The notes: generated from the sequence alone by a model not told the origin. Shown: positions 1-7,265, counted from the first letter of the stretch. The stretch: 12,142 nt of DNA from Planctomycetota bacterium (GCA_024278035.1 JAJRUA010000262.1:1-12142); one strand, 5' to 3'. Translations and numbers: made by a program.

Positions 1-1
1 A

Positions 2-76
2 GCACGCCTCGAACTCGAACGCTTAATCGTTCGACTTTCCAAAGAAGCAACGCCCCCCGTCGCCGCCAAGCGATGA
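2..76 (+). CDS. C-terminal end of an unidentified protein (partial)
   Basis: The first 25 codons in this frame, ending in TGA at 74-76, are open and read as a charged amphipathic helix (ARLELERL...) followed by a short basic, Pro/Ala tail ending AAKR. That is how many proteins with a terminal coiled coil finish. The window edge cuts off everything upstream, so no family can be named. An open stretch this short could occur by chance in GC-rich DNA, so the call rests on composition and on the absence of any other gene reaching the edge. It would be convergent with the PEP-CTERM gene downstream. Confidence 0.42.
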   Translation, partial: ARLELERLIVRLSKEATPPVAAKR

Positions 77-418
77 AAGGGCAGGGCGTGCTAACAACTT
101 GCCCAAAAAAGTGGGGCTCCGGAAAGTCCGAAACGGCGCCGGACGATGCCTCGTGTGCCGTTTCTGGCCCATTAGGGGCACTTATGTAGATGATTCGGGA
201 TACCCCATGTCGGTCCAACCTGAGCTCGCAGGCAAATTGCGAATTTGGATTGAAAATCCAGGCACATGCACGACATCATTGTGGCGGCGCAGTTATTGGG
301 CATCTGAAACTGTAGGCGGTTGATGCAACCTCAGCAGAATTAGGTGGTTCAATTCCTACGGTGGGGAGTTCCACCTAAGCCAGTTTTAATCTTCCACCGC
401 GAGAGTTACTCTCCACGA
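77..418. other. Intergenic region rich in short inverted repeats, no convincing gene
   Basis: This 342-base gap separates a probable + strand gene end from the convergent PEP-CTERM gene. Small perfect inverted repeats are frequent: GGGCA/TGCCC (79-83 with 100-104, followed by six A), GGTTG/CAACC around a 3-base loop near 319-331, TGGATT/AATCCA around a GAA loop near 247-261, and an 8-bp pair at 340-347/371-378. An outer pairing between about 114-121 and 365-372 is also possible (eight pairs, two of them G:U). A 74-codon TTG-start frame crosses the gap, but it has no recognisable domain and an unconvincing composition. A structured RNA on the + strand is possible. tmRNA, RNase P and 16S rRNA were considered and not supported. 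Confidence 0.4.
340..387 (+). terminator. Candidate stem-loop terminator (weak)
   Basis: An 8-bp perfect inverted repeat, TTAGGTGG at 340-347 and CCACCTAA at 371-378, encloses a 23-base loop. Five bases later on the + strand comes TTTT (384-387). It lies at the end of the structured gap, 31 bases before the convergent PEP-CTERM stop codon. The loop is long and the T-run short and displaced, so it is only a possible intrinsic terminator for + strand transcription. Read on the - strand it has no following T-run. Confidence 0.28.
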
Positions 419-3049
419 TCAGTAGCGTCGTCTGTGCGCTATGCCCCATAGCGCAGTGAGAATCGTAAAAAAAGCGGTAGAGGGCTCGGGGACGATACCC
501 ACTGTGAGCATCGTGTAACCGACTAGTTCACCTTCGCTAAGGTATTCGAGTGTGTAGTCTTCGCCCAGAGTCGCCTCAGCCAGCGGAGACCAGCCGGAGA
601 GATCAGCATCCCAATAGCGAATCGCATCGGTTCCTTCCACCAGCCCCAGGAACTCTTCAAGCGATGCCTCTGCCAAGCCAGCCAGAGCCAGCATACCTCC
701 AGACGACATGTTGATGAAGCTGTCGTCGCTTTCGTCGTAGTCGATAAGTAATTCATTAGCTACAACCAAGCCGCCCAGATTAATTTGAAGCAACCCTTCT
801 CCGCCTAGCCCCACTTGAAGCTTGTTATTGATGATCCAACCGGCTCCCGGGCCAGAAACGATAGCTTTGCCGTTGCTCCCAGAGAAAGTGCCAATAGTGC
901 CATATTTCGCAACGGCCATACCTCCAGCCATGATTCTTAAATTAGCTGAACCATAGCGACCGACCACCATACTGCGGGCACCTTCGAGTTTCGATTCATT
1001 ACCTTCTATGACAATTTCGCCAACGCCATTACGCTCTTCTCCAACAACAATTGTGTCGTTGGTTGTAGTCACAAGGCCGCCATCTTCAATGAGCAGGCTT
1101 CCTTCGCCTGCACAGCCAATGCAGAGGTCGTCATTCAGATTCCAGCTAGTTCCTGGCCCCTGGATCCGAGCCATGCCCTTAGACGTTCTGAACTTGCCGA
1201 TATAGCCTTCACCGCTTGTGAGTGTCGCCCCGTCGTTGAGAAAGACCTTGGCGTTAGATGCCTGACGGTGGCCAATAAAAACACTCGAGGTGGCGTCCCA
1301 TCTCGATGCGGGGCCCGATACCGTGAGCTGTGCATTGGAGTGTACTCCAATCAAACTTAATCCCGTACGTAGATGCCCGCCGTTAACAACTTCGATAGCT
1401 ACATGTTGCCCCCCATATTCCGCGACCTCAAGTCTGCCAGCCACCAGAATTGAATTGGATCCAGTGATCTTGACCGTCGCTTCCGATCCTCTTGAGGAGC
1501 CAACATGGACTACTCGCGACCGGACTTTGGCGCTATCCGCCACAAGTAGCGAAGCCTTCCCCGATTTACCTATGTATAGCTCTTTATCCACCAACCATTC
1601 GGACGATTTCCCAGTAACTACGGCCTCTCCGAACGATCCGTTCCCATAACCCAGAAAGGCTTCAGATGAGTTAATGCTGTACCCATCAGCTATACGCAGC
1701 TTAGCGTTACCTACATAACCGACACCGAGCGGACTCGGCTTCGATTTATCCGAGGCATCTAGATTGATGGTGACATGCTGGCCTGGTTCTGAATCTAGGA
1801 TGATCTGCTTAGTGTACCCATGGGCGGCATCGAATAATAAATCGTGGTCTCCCACGATAGAAGTCGTATTGATCACCCCCACTCCCTTAAAACTTTCGGG
1901 CAAAGCCCAAAGGCCTTTGGTGTCGATGACGCTGTTATCTAACCGAATTGTTCCAGTGGCAATGATCAACTCCGAGGGGGCAACGGAAGTAACTATTCGA
2001 TTCAAGGCGCCCGGGATCAACCCTCCATCAATGTTGGTGGGAAAGCGCACAAAGTGCTCGACTTTCAGCGTTCCATCGATGCTCATCGTCGAGCCAAGGA
2101 GCAACTCCAATACTCCATCGGTATTGACATTCACGCCTCCGACGTTAGACCACTTGGAGTCCTCGCCGTCCAAGGTGACAGTTCCGTAAACACTCGCACC
2201 GCCTGTTTCGAGTAGGCCGCCAGACTCTACATTTAACGAGCCAGTACGGCCGACAAAAAAATCCACCTCAGAGTGTGCGTTTCCTTGACTCCTCCACACC
2301 GATCCTTCACCGGATATTAGTGCTGATCCAGTTGAATTATTACCTCTTCCAATTCTGCCAAACTGAGTAGTGACCACTGCTCCGTCTAGTACCTGGAGTC
2401 TTCCTGACCCGTTATAGCCAACATGCAAGCCACTCGCTTGCGCCAACGATCCCTGTCCAGAAATGAGAGCATCTCCTGTCGACGCTTCATTTTGCCCTAA
2501 AAAAATGTGACTGCGTACGTTTAACGCTCCGCCGTTGAGTACACGAACGTCGCCATGCCCTTCCAAACCAACGGCTAATGTTTGGCCAAAGTTAATATAT
2601 GAACCGACGCCATCAATTTTTAAGTATCCGACGCCACTTGGCTTATAGCCCAAATAACCACTGGTATGGTGGATCCCTCCAATGGCTTTGACAGAACTAC
2701 CTGAAGTAATGTTGAGATGGCCTATTCCCTTACTCCCAGCATACAATATTCCATTGTTAAGGATCTGTGAGCCCTCTTTGAGGGTGAGAGTTCCTTGAAC
2801 GCCAGGACCTGCGCCAAGATAAATATTCCCATGACGACCAATGCTGATTGCATTTCCTTCGGTAATTTCGACAGAGCCATCAGAGGTGCCTCCAGCTACC
2901 AAAGAGCCGTTTAACCTTAACCACCCGCGTTCTTCTTGAAAATCGAATTGAGTATTTCCGGATTCAATTACCGCAGCCTTTCCAGTAGCTAAAAACAACA
3001 CAACTAACAACCCAACCGCAACGACCTGCGAACGATAAGTATTATGCAT
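419..3049 (-). CDS. Secreted PEP-CTERM protein with T5SS/PEP-CTERM-type beta repeats
   Basis: This 876-residue exported surface or extracellular protein starts with a signal peptide: basic start, hydrophobic core VVAVGLLVVLFLA, likely cleavage near residue 26. Two blocks of roughly 20-25-residue repeats follow (about 65-335 and 441-775). They alternate a Y/F-hydrophobic-G-x-x-G-x-G-x-L-x-I-x-x-G-G unit with a G-x-A-x-V/I-x-G-x-G-S-x-W unit, about 20 copies in all. This matches the repeat family shared by type V autotransporters and planctomycete PEP-CTERM proteins, which probably forms a beta-helix. A non-repeat spacer lies at about 336-440. Residues about 776-852 form a tail domain before the sorting signal: VPEP at 853-856, a hydrophobic helix, then HRRRY at the end. 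PEP-CTERM signals are cut and the protein retained or released by an exosortase, not present here. ATG start at 3049 has no Shine-Dalgarno. Its DNA looks more AT-rich than the neighbouring genes. The molecular role (adhesin, matrix or surface layer) is inference. Confidence 0.9.
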   Translation of the reverse strand: MHNTYRSQVVAVGLLVVLFLATGKAAVIESGNTQFDFQEERGWLRLNGSLVAGGTSDGSVEITEGNAISIGRHGNIYLGAGPGVQGTLTLKEGSQILNNGILYAGSKGIGHLNITSGSSVKAIGGIHHTSGYLGYKPSGVGYLKIDGVGSYINFGQTLAVGLEGHGDVRVLNGGALNVRSHIFLGQNEASTGDALISGQGSLAQASGLHVGYNGSGRLQVLDGAVVTTQFGRIGRGNNSTGSALISGEGSVWRSQGNAHSEVDFFVGRTGSLNVESGGLLETGGASVYGTVTLDGEDSKWSNVGGVNVNTDGVLELLLGSTMSIDGTLKVEHFVRFPTNIDGGLIPGALNRIVTSVAPSELIIATGTIRLDNSVIDTKGLWALPESFKGVGVINTTSIVGDHDLLFDAAHGYTKQIILDSEPGQHVTINLDASDKSKPSPLGVGYVGNAKLRIADGYSINSSEAFLGYGNGSFGEAVVTGKSSEWLVDKELYIGKSGKASLLVADSAKVRSRVVHVGSSRGSEATVKITGSNSILVAGRLEVAEYGGQHVAIEVVNGGHLRTGLSLIGVHSNAQLTVSGPASRWDATSSVFIGHRQASNAKVFLNDGATLTSGEGYIGKFRTSKGMARIQGPGTSWNLNDDLCIGCAGEGSLLIEDGGLVTTTNDTIVVGEERNGVGEIVIEGNESKLEGARSMVVGRYGSANLRIMAGGMAVAKYGTIGTFSGSNGKAIVSGPGAGWIINNKLQVGLGGEGLLQINLGGLVVANELLIDYDESDDSFINMSSGGMLALAGLAEASLEEFLGLVEGTDAIRYWDADLSGWSPLAEATLGEDYTLEYLSEGELVGYTMLTVGIVPEPSTAFFTILTALWGIAHRRRY

Positions 3050-3564
3050 AGCGCCAGTAGTCCGAGTGCCAAAAGAAACCTACTCTGAAGTCAGCGCGAA
3101 CACTAACAGGATTCCCTTTCCGCGATAACCGCAGCTATTTTCAATCAGCCCTGGTAATTTGCAGCTAGCATAGCGATGATTCTCATGGTTCGCGATTTAT
3201 CTTTGTGAGTTCGGCTGGACAAGCTTCTACGGTTTGCAGGCTCGCATGCGCCATCAAGCTGATGACACGTTCTGCTTTGTTCGATCGCTCCGGAGTGCGT
3301 AATGAGGGCCCGGTCCTGTGCGAGTTGCGGAAAGCCCTAAATAACGGCTGACACATCGTCCCCCTAAAGCAGGACTGCTAGCAGTCGCGTCCGCGGGGTT
3401 TCCCTACTCTCGTTGCCAGCAACTGAGCTTGGCCTTCCTTCCCCGTTTCCTTACTATTTCACCGTTCAATTGGGCCCAACCACCTGGATGTCTCCAACGG
3501 TCGAGAAAGACCGGATAACCAGGACCGCTTTGGGCCGTGCTGTAAAAATCGAGACGATGACGCA
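3050..3564. other. Divergent intergenic region between PEP-CTERM and lipoprotein genes
   Basis: This 515-base gap must hold the promoters of both flanking genes. I see no good -35/-10 pair or -24/-12 pair on either strand. A TTTGGCACT stretch just upstream of the PEP-CTERM gene resembles a -24 half site, but the matching TTGC is absent. Inverted repeats present are a perfect 14-bp palindrome at 3373-3386, a perfect 10-bp palindrome TTGGGCCCAA at 3470-3479, and a small hairpin CGGTC/GACCG at 3498-3513. No reading frame here looks coding. Confidence 0.5.
3373..3386. promoter_or_regulatory. Perfect 14-bp palindrome, possible operator
   Basis: GACTGCTAGCAGTC equals its own reverse complement. 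It overlaps a second inverted repeat, AGCAG (3368-3372) with CTGCT (3375-3379), so CTGCT can pair either left or right. It lies 179 bases before the lipoprotein start and 324 bases before the PEP-CTERM start, in the divergent control region. Such symmetry suits a dimeric repressor site or an RNA switch between two hairpins, but no regulator gene is next to it. Confidence 0.3.
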
Positions 3565-4953
3565 ATGGTGATTCGGCTTGTGGGAATGGGGCTCGTGCTT
3601 GTCACAGCGGCAGGTTGCCAGACCCTTTGGAAATCGACCACGAACGTGGGCGCCGCAACGGCTGTGGCGCAGCCGGCCACGGCGAATCCGCTTGCTGCGC
3701 TCCCCTCAGCCCTGAAACCATCGAGCGGGCGAATCGGCCCCGTTCCTCAGGTGAACGAACAGCAAGCGCTCCAGCAGGTTTTGCCGCAGCTACAAAAACT
3801 GGCCGCGACGGATCCTCCGGCCCATGCTGAATTGCTCAAGCAACTCTCAACCACCCAACCCTCGCTCTGGGCACTAACGGCCCAACGAGCTATCGCTACG
3901 ACCGAGTACCGACAACAGATTGCTGCGGCCAAGGGTGTTCCCAATAGAGCGAGCCAAGTGGTTGTCACGCGTGCCGCCGAACCGATGACGCCCCCAACCT
4001 CTCCGGCCACACCGCTGGCGAAACAGCCCACCTTTGCTCCTCCCGGGGCTCCTGTTGTTTTGGAGAGTCCAGCCGTTATCGCCTCACACGCACCACAGGT
4101 GATTGAGAACCAACACGTCGCAACATCGCCTGAAGCAGAGCCTACCCCCCAGGAGCCGACCAACATTCGGCTTGTCTCCGCAACGAGCGAGCCGAACCAA
4201 CAGATCGATCGGCTCCCTTCAACGACCTCCGAGCGCAGCGAATCGCCCACCGACTGGCGAACAAGCCTTGATGCCGCGATCACGGTGCTCCAGGCGACAG
4301 TCCCTGCCACACCCCACAATACAGAAGAAGCCTACCACCATGCCCGACTGCGACTGCTGCAGCTTGCGGCTGGCCGTAAGGGAGAAGCCGTAGCAAGCGT
4401 TCCCGGCTTGCCACCTACAGAGCAAACCTATTGGTCGAAGCAACTTTATTCAATATCTACGCTACTGGACTCCTCAAGTCAGCCTGACCGGCAACGTCGG
4501 GCCGCCGCAGCCGCCGATCATCAGGCCGAAGCCTCCGACCAACTCCGCCAGCTCAGCAGCCTGAGCATTAAGAACCTTGGCTTCTGCACAGAGGTCTACG
4601 GCTTTGGTGCTTACGAACCCATCGATCAACCCGAGTTCACCGCCGGCCAGCAGGCAACGCTCTACTGCGAAGTCGATAACTATCGCAGCGAATCGACCGA
4701 GCGAGGCTACCACACGTCGCTCGCCACCAGCTACCGTATCGTCGATAGCCACGAGACGCTCGTCGATAGCGGTGAGTTTCCGCTGGTCGAAGACCACTGT
4801 CTTTCGCTCCGTCACGACTTCCATATTCAGTACGGCGTAACGCTTCCTACGACCGTCTACCCGGGCGAGTACCGCCTGGAGCTAACCGTCACCGACCAAC
4901 TGGGCAACAAGATAGGCGAAGACTCAGTAGCGTTTGAGATCGTTGGGAAGTGA
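3565..4953 (+). CDS. Lipoprotein with low-complexity linker and conserved C-terminal domain
   Basis: This 462-residue protein begins MVIRLVGMGLVLVTAAGC, a short basic start, a hydrophobic stretch and a lipobox-like TAAGC. Cys18 is the likely lipidated residue, so the protein is probably membrane-anchored and faces the periplasm. A Gln/Leu-rich helical part (about 50-110) is followed by a long Pro/Thr/Ala/Glu-rich linker (about 125-225) and another helical part. From about residue 333 (LSIKNLGFCTEVYGFG) to the end is a compact domain with beta-strand character: TAGQQATLYCEVDNY, then a segment near the end reading YPGEYRLELTVTDQLGN. I recognise this type of C-terminal domain from planctomycete proteins of unknown function; it has an immunoglobulin-like look. 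The domain holds three Cys, including 341 and 366. The ATG at 3565 is the only start that keeps the signal sequence. It is convergent with the symporter, 20 bases apart. Function unknown; a structural or envelope role is inference. Confidence 0.85.
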   Translation: MVIRLVGMGLVLVTAAGCQTLWKSTTNVGAATAVAQPATANPLAALPSALKPSSGRIGPVPQVNEQQALQQVLPQLQKLAATDPPAHAELLKQLSTTQPSLWALTAQRAIATTEYRQQIAAAKGVPNRASQVVVTRAAEPMTPPTSPATPLAKQPTFAPPGAPVVLESPAVIASHAPQVIENQHVATSPEAEPTPQEPTNIRLVSATSEPNQQIDRLPSTTSERSESPTDWRTSLDAAITVLQATVPATPHNTEEAYHHARLRLLQLAAGRKGEAVASVPGLPPTEQTYWSKQLYSISTLLDSSSQPDRQRRAAAAADHQAEASDQLRQLSSLSIKNLGFCTEVYGFGAYEPIDQPEFTAGQQATLYCEVDNYRSESTERGYHTSLATSYRIVDSHETLVDSGEFPLVEDHCLSLRHDFHIQYGVTLPTTVYPGEYRLELTVTDQLGNKIGEDSVAFEIVGK

Positions 4954-4973
4954 GTAGCGACGAAGCGTCTCCT

Positions 4974-5660
4974 CTACCAGAAAATGTAGTACAGCACGGC
5001 CGTCAACAAACAGACAACGACGCCACCGATCTTGGCGGATTGGGAACTGGTGATGTCCATATTTTCGTTGACGGGCATCACGATCGGTTCCTTGAGTGGC
5101 TTCAATAGCGTTATCAATACCAACACGGCGATGATCACACCGAAGCAAATCGCCATCCGATCAAGGAAGGCAATATCGGGCCGAAGGTACTTGAGTCCAC
5201 CGTAGAGAATCGGATTGAGAACCAAGCCGACGGTGCCGACCGAACGAGGGGCTCGCTTCACGAGCAGGCCGAACAAAAAGATCGACAGCACGCCGGGCGA
5301 GATGAACCCTTGGAACTCTTGGATGAAGTTGAAGATGCCACCGAAGGCCGGGTTATCGAGCTTCGGAGCGATTAGCACCGCGATCAACACAAAGAGAAGC
5401 GTAAATCCTCGGCCCACGCTAACCAGTTCGCCTTGACTCGCTCCTGTGCGAAATTTGCGGTAGAGGTCCATTGTGGCGATCGTCGAAGCGGAGTTGAGCA
5501 TGGAGGCCAAGGAGCTAACCACCGCGCCAAAGATGGCTGCATAGACAAAGCCCTTAAGGCCGTTACCGGCTGGTAACAAGTTACGCAGGAGCGTTGGGAA
5601 AGCACCGTCAAAATCGTAACCGACCAGTTGCCGTGAGACCTTAGCAGCCGCTTTTCCCTT
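4974..5660 (-). CDS. C-terminal part of the interrupted SSS symporter
   Basis: This is the 228-residue continuation after the TAG, in the same frame. The first 27 codons (KGKAAAKVSRQLVGYDFDGA...) are the rest of the loop. Then come the helix GFVYAAIFGAVVSSLASMLN, the conserved NSASTIATMDLYRK stretch (Na2-site region by analogy with vSGLT), and about four more hydrophobic segments ending LLTAVLYYIFW. The first possible start inside it is a TTG at 5579 (LLPAGNG...), which lies inside a conserved part of the family and has no ribosome binding site. Independent translation is therefore unlikely. The absence of further stops or frameshifts shows the downstream half has not decayed. Confidence 0.6.
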   Translation of the reverse strand, partial: KGKAAAKVSRQLVGYDFDGAFPTLLRNLLPAGNGLKGFVYAAIFGAVVSSLASMLNSASTIATMDLYRKFRTGASQGELVSVGRGFTLLFVLIAVLIAPKLDNPAFGGIFNFIQEFQGFISPGVLSIFLFGLLVKRAPRSVGTVGLVLNPILYGGLKYLRPDIAFLDRMAICFGVIIAVLVLITLLKPLKEPIVMPVNENMDITSSQSAKIGGVVVCLLTAVLYYIFW

Positions 5661-6917
5661 CTAATCCGTTTTATTTGCCGCTGAAACCAACGCCGCATTC
5701 TCCGCGACCAATTCCTCGACACCGATTCCAGGCGCAGGGGCCGAAGCCCCCAACAGCGTGGCGTTGAACGCGGCCATCTCCGCTACCAAAACAGGCCGCT
5801 GTCCAGCGAACGCTTCGTTGAAATCGTAGATTTGTTCTTGGCGACTCCCAAATGCTTCTAACATGGGTGCGTTCTTAGAAACCGCCTGTTCTTGCAAATC
5901 GCCGTGATACAAGTTGAACGCCAATATGCCGGGGATCACCACCACAAACGGGATGATGAGTTTGAGCGCCGCTGCAAAGACGACGCCTCGTTGGCCCTCT
6001 GCCAGTGACTTGGAGCCAAGCGTGCGCTGAGTGATGTACTGGTTGAGCCCCCAGTAGAAGAAGTTGGGAATCCAGAGGCCCACCATGAGTGCCGTCCAGG
6101 GAATGGCCGGGTCGTCGGCAGGGCGAACCATGTGCAGCTTGCCCTCAGGCAAAGGAGCTTCGTTCAGCTTCCAGAACCGATCCCAACCGCTGGCCCCTTC
6201 CAGATCGCTCGCTTCAAGCGTGTCCGAAGCTGCTGTCTCGATCAATGCAACAGGGTCCGCTTGTTCCAACGCACTCAGTGCCAACCAAGCGACAATGACT
6301 CCGCCCAAAATCAGGGCTGTTCCTTGGAGCAAGTCGGCCCATGCACACGCCTTCAATCCACCAGCAAAGACGTATAAGGCTGCAAGGGTGCCGATGATCC
6401 AGCAACCGACCGTGATGTTCGACAGGTCGAGCCCCAGCAGAGTCGTGTCCGCAAAACCGACGGAGATGACTTTAGCACCTGAGTAAATAACGGAGGCCGT
6501 CGGAACTCCCACGAGAATAATAAGGCTCACCAGGGCCATCACCGTTCGGGCGAAGGCGTTGTAGCGGTACTCGAGGAACTCGGGGATCGTATAAATGCCG
6601 CTCTTGAGGAACGTCGGCAAGAAGACAAACGCGACAACGACCAACGTCACCGCCGCCATCCATTCGTAGCTGGCGATGGCCATGCCTAGCCAGTCGGCGG
6701 CTTGGCCACTCATGCCGACAAACTGCTCGGTGCTAATGTTGGCCGCGATCAGTGAGAAGCCGACCAACCACCAAGTGAGCCCCCGGCCTGCTAAGAAATA
6801 GTCGGCGGCATCCTTGGTTTCGTCCTCTTCGCGGCTCTTCCAAAGCCCGATCGCAATGACCGATGCCACGAACCCAACAAAGACCGCGATATCGATAATT
6901 CCCACGCCGTGCCCCAC
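5661..6917 (-). CDS. N-terminal part of the interrupted SSS symporter
   Basis: These 418 residues are what normal translation from the GTG at 6917 would give; TAA lies four codons upstream, so no earlier start exists. Transmembrane segments are evident at about 7-25, 47-64, 83-104, 127-152, 170-186, 196-214, 273-293 and 312-336. Family landmarks are AANISTEQFVGMSG (58-71), the first unwound-helix region typical of SGLT proteins, and FAGGLKACAWADLLQG (184-199). From about 337 the sequence becomes a soluble loop (NAPMLEAFG...), which normally leads into the next helix but stops at KTD. The fragment lacks the later core helices. It may be made, but it is unlikely to transport. The start has no Shine-Dalgarno. 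Confidence 0.7.
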   Translation of the reverse strand: MGHGVGIIDIAVFVGFVASVIAIGLWKSREEDETKDAADYFLAGRGLTWWLVGFSLIAANISTEQFVGMSGQAADWLGMAIASYEWMAAVTLVVVAFVFLPTFLKSGIYTIPEFLEYRYNAFARTVMALVSLIILVGVPTASVIYSGAKVISVGFADTTLLGLDLSNITVGCWIIGTLAALYVFAGGLKACAWADLLQGTALILGGVIVAWLALSALEQADPVALIETAASDTLEASDLEGASGWDRFWKLNEAPLPEGKLHMVRPADDPAIPWTALMVGLWIPNFFYWGLNQYITQRTLGSKSLAEGQRGVVFAAALKLIIPFVVVIPGILAFNLYHGDLQEQAVSKNAPMLEAFGSRQEQIYDFNEAFAGQRPVLVAEMAAFNATLLGASAPAPGIGVEELVAENAALVSAANKTD

Positions 6918-6983
6918 GTTTGGAGATTAAAAGAAGACCAAAGTGACCATTCTCTAGCATTTACGTCGGACAATCACCAGTAG

Positions 6984-7012
6984 GCATGTTGGACCCAACA
7001 GCCTCTTGTCAA
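6984..7012 (-). promoter_or_regulatory. Possible symporter promoter with overlapping operator-like repeat
   Basis: On the - strand TTGACA (7012-7007) is a perfect -35 hexamer. Seventeen bases downstream sits ACATGC (6989-6984), a poor -10. A 14-bp inverted repeat, TGTTGG-AC-CCAACA at 6987-7000, covers the spacer and part of the -10, where a repressor would block polymerase. The start codon of the symporter lies about 67 bases downstream. The weak -10 keeps confidence low. Confidence 0.28.
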
Positions 7013-7022
7013 GTTTTTTCTC

Positions 7023-7062
7023 TTGGACGACTGGCGGGTATCCAACACCCGTGTCGTTCCAA
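7023..7062. repeat. Bulged stem-loop of 14 base pairs
   Basis: TTGGACGAC (7023-7031) pairs with GTCGTTCCAA (7053-7062) with one bulged T. After a small internal loop CGGGT (7035-7039) pairs with ACCCG (7047-7051) around a 7-base loop. It lies just upstream of the TTGACA on the - strand. No T-run follows on either strand, so it is not an intrinsic terminator. It could be a protein-binding site or part of an RNA. Confidence 0.4.
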
Positions 7063-7214
7063 CAATCCGGCCGAAAACGGAACTTGACATGCCCCTTGAA
7101 TCGGCAGAGAGGAACCGGCCCAATAAGAAACGGCGTTACTCTGGCAATAAAACTCTCTGCGTTGAGTGCAGAGGAGTCGGCTCGACAAGGGCACGGGACA
7201 AAACGCAATCGCCG

Positions 7215-7242
7215 GGGCAGGGGTAGTGTGCCTAGTTTTTTT
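7215..7242 (+). terminator. Weak terminator-like hairpin plus seven T
   Basis: GGCA (7216-7219) pairs with TGCC (7229-7232), extended by a G:T pair, around a 9-base loop. Two bases later comes a run of seven T at 7236-7242. The stem is very short for an intrinsic terminator. No + strand gene is recognised before it, so it would matter only if a small RNA is transcribed from this gap. Confidence 0.2.
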
Positions 7243-7265
7243 ATCCGTTGCGGCCCCCGCGCCGG

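Larger units (their letters stand above)
4974..6917 (-). pseudogene. SSS-family (SGLT-like) sodium:solute symporter split by an in-frame TAG
   Basis: One continuous reading frame of 648 codons runs from a GTG at 6917 to TAG at 4974-4976, except for a TAG at 5661-5663 (codon 419). Both sides are in the same frame, so this is a single nonsense codon, not a frameshift. Read through, the product would be a 647-residue solute:sodium symporter carrying sugar, amino acid or similar substrates inward with Na+. The TAG falls in a hydrophilic loop between transmembrane segments: NKTD, stop, KGKAAAKVSRQLVGYDFDG. The first part ends before the SGLT-type motif NSASTIATMDLYRK, the segment bearing the Na2 sodium site in vSGLT, so the short product should not work alone. 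TAG also serves as the ordinary stop of three genes here, which argues against general reassignment. Recent nonsense mutation, sequencing error or local readthrough all remain possible. Confidence 0.72.

Noticed and set aside
99..323. 74-codon TTG-start frame on the + strand
   Set aside because: Unusual composition, no recognisable domain, no ribosome binding site, and it covers a region dominated by inverted repeats.
290..326. Resemblance to the 16S rRNA stretch with TTATTGGGC ... GTAGGCGGTT
   Set aside because: Only two short words match at nearly the right spacing. Other universally conserved 16S sequence that should flank them is absent, so this looks like coincidence.
79..390. tmRNA or RNase P RNA (GGGGCTCC closing pair, GGAAAGTCC, GGGCAGGGCGTGC, GGTTCAATTCC)
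   Set aside because: No TTCGACG, no tag ending in ALAA and no regular T-arm for tmRNA. The RNase P-like words are in the wrong order and the conserved 3' half is missing.
1764..2189. 141-codon + strand frame inside the PEP-CTERM gene
   Set aside because: It lies antisense to a gene with clear repeat periodicity and has no recognisable motif; it is a shadow of the coding strand.
3050..3075. sigma54 promoter upstream of the PEP-CTERM gene (TTTGGCACT)
   Set aside because: The -24 half looks right, but the -12 TTGC element at the required distance is absent.
4974..6917. General reassignment of TAG to an amino acid as an explanation of the split symporter
   Set aside because: TAG is the ordinary stop of the symporter itself (4974), the glycosyltransferase (7351) and the sigma54 activator (12136), so code-wide reassignment is unlikely.
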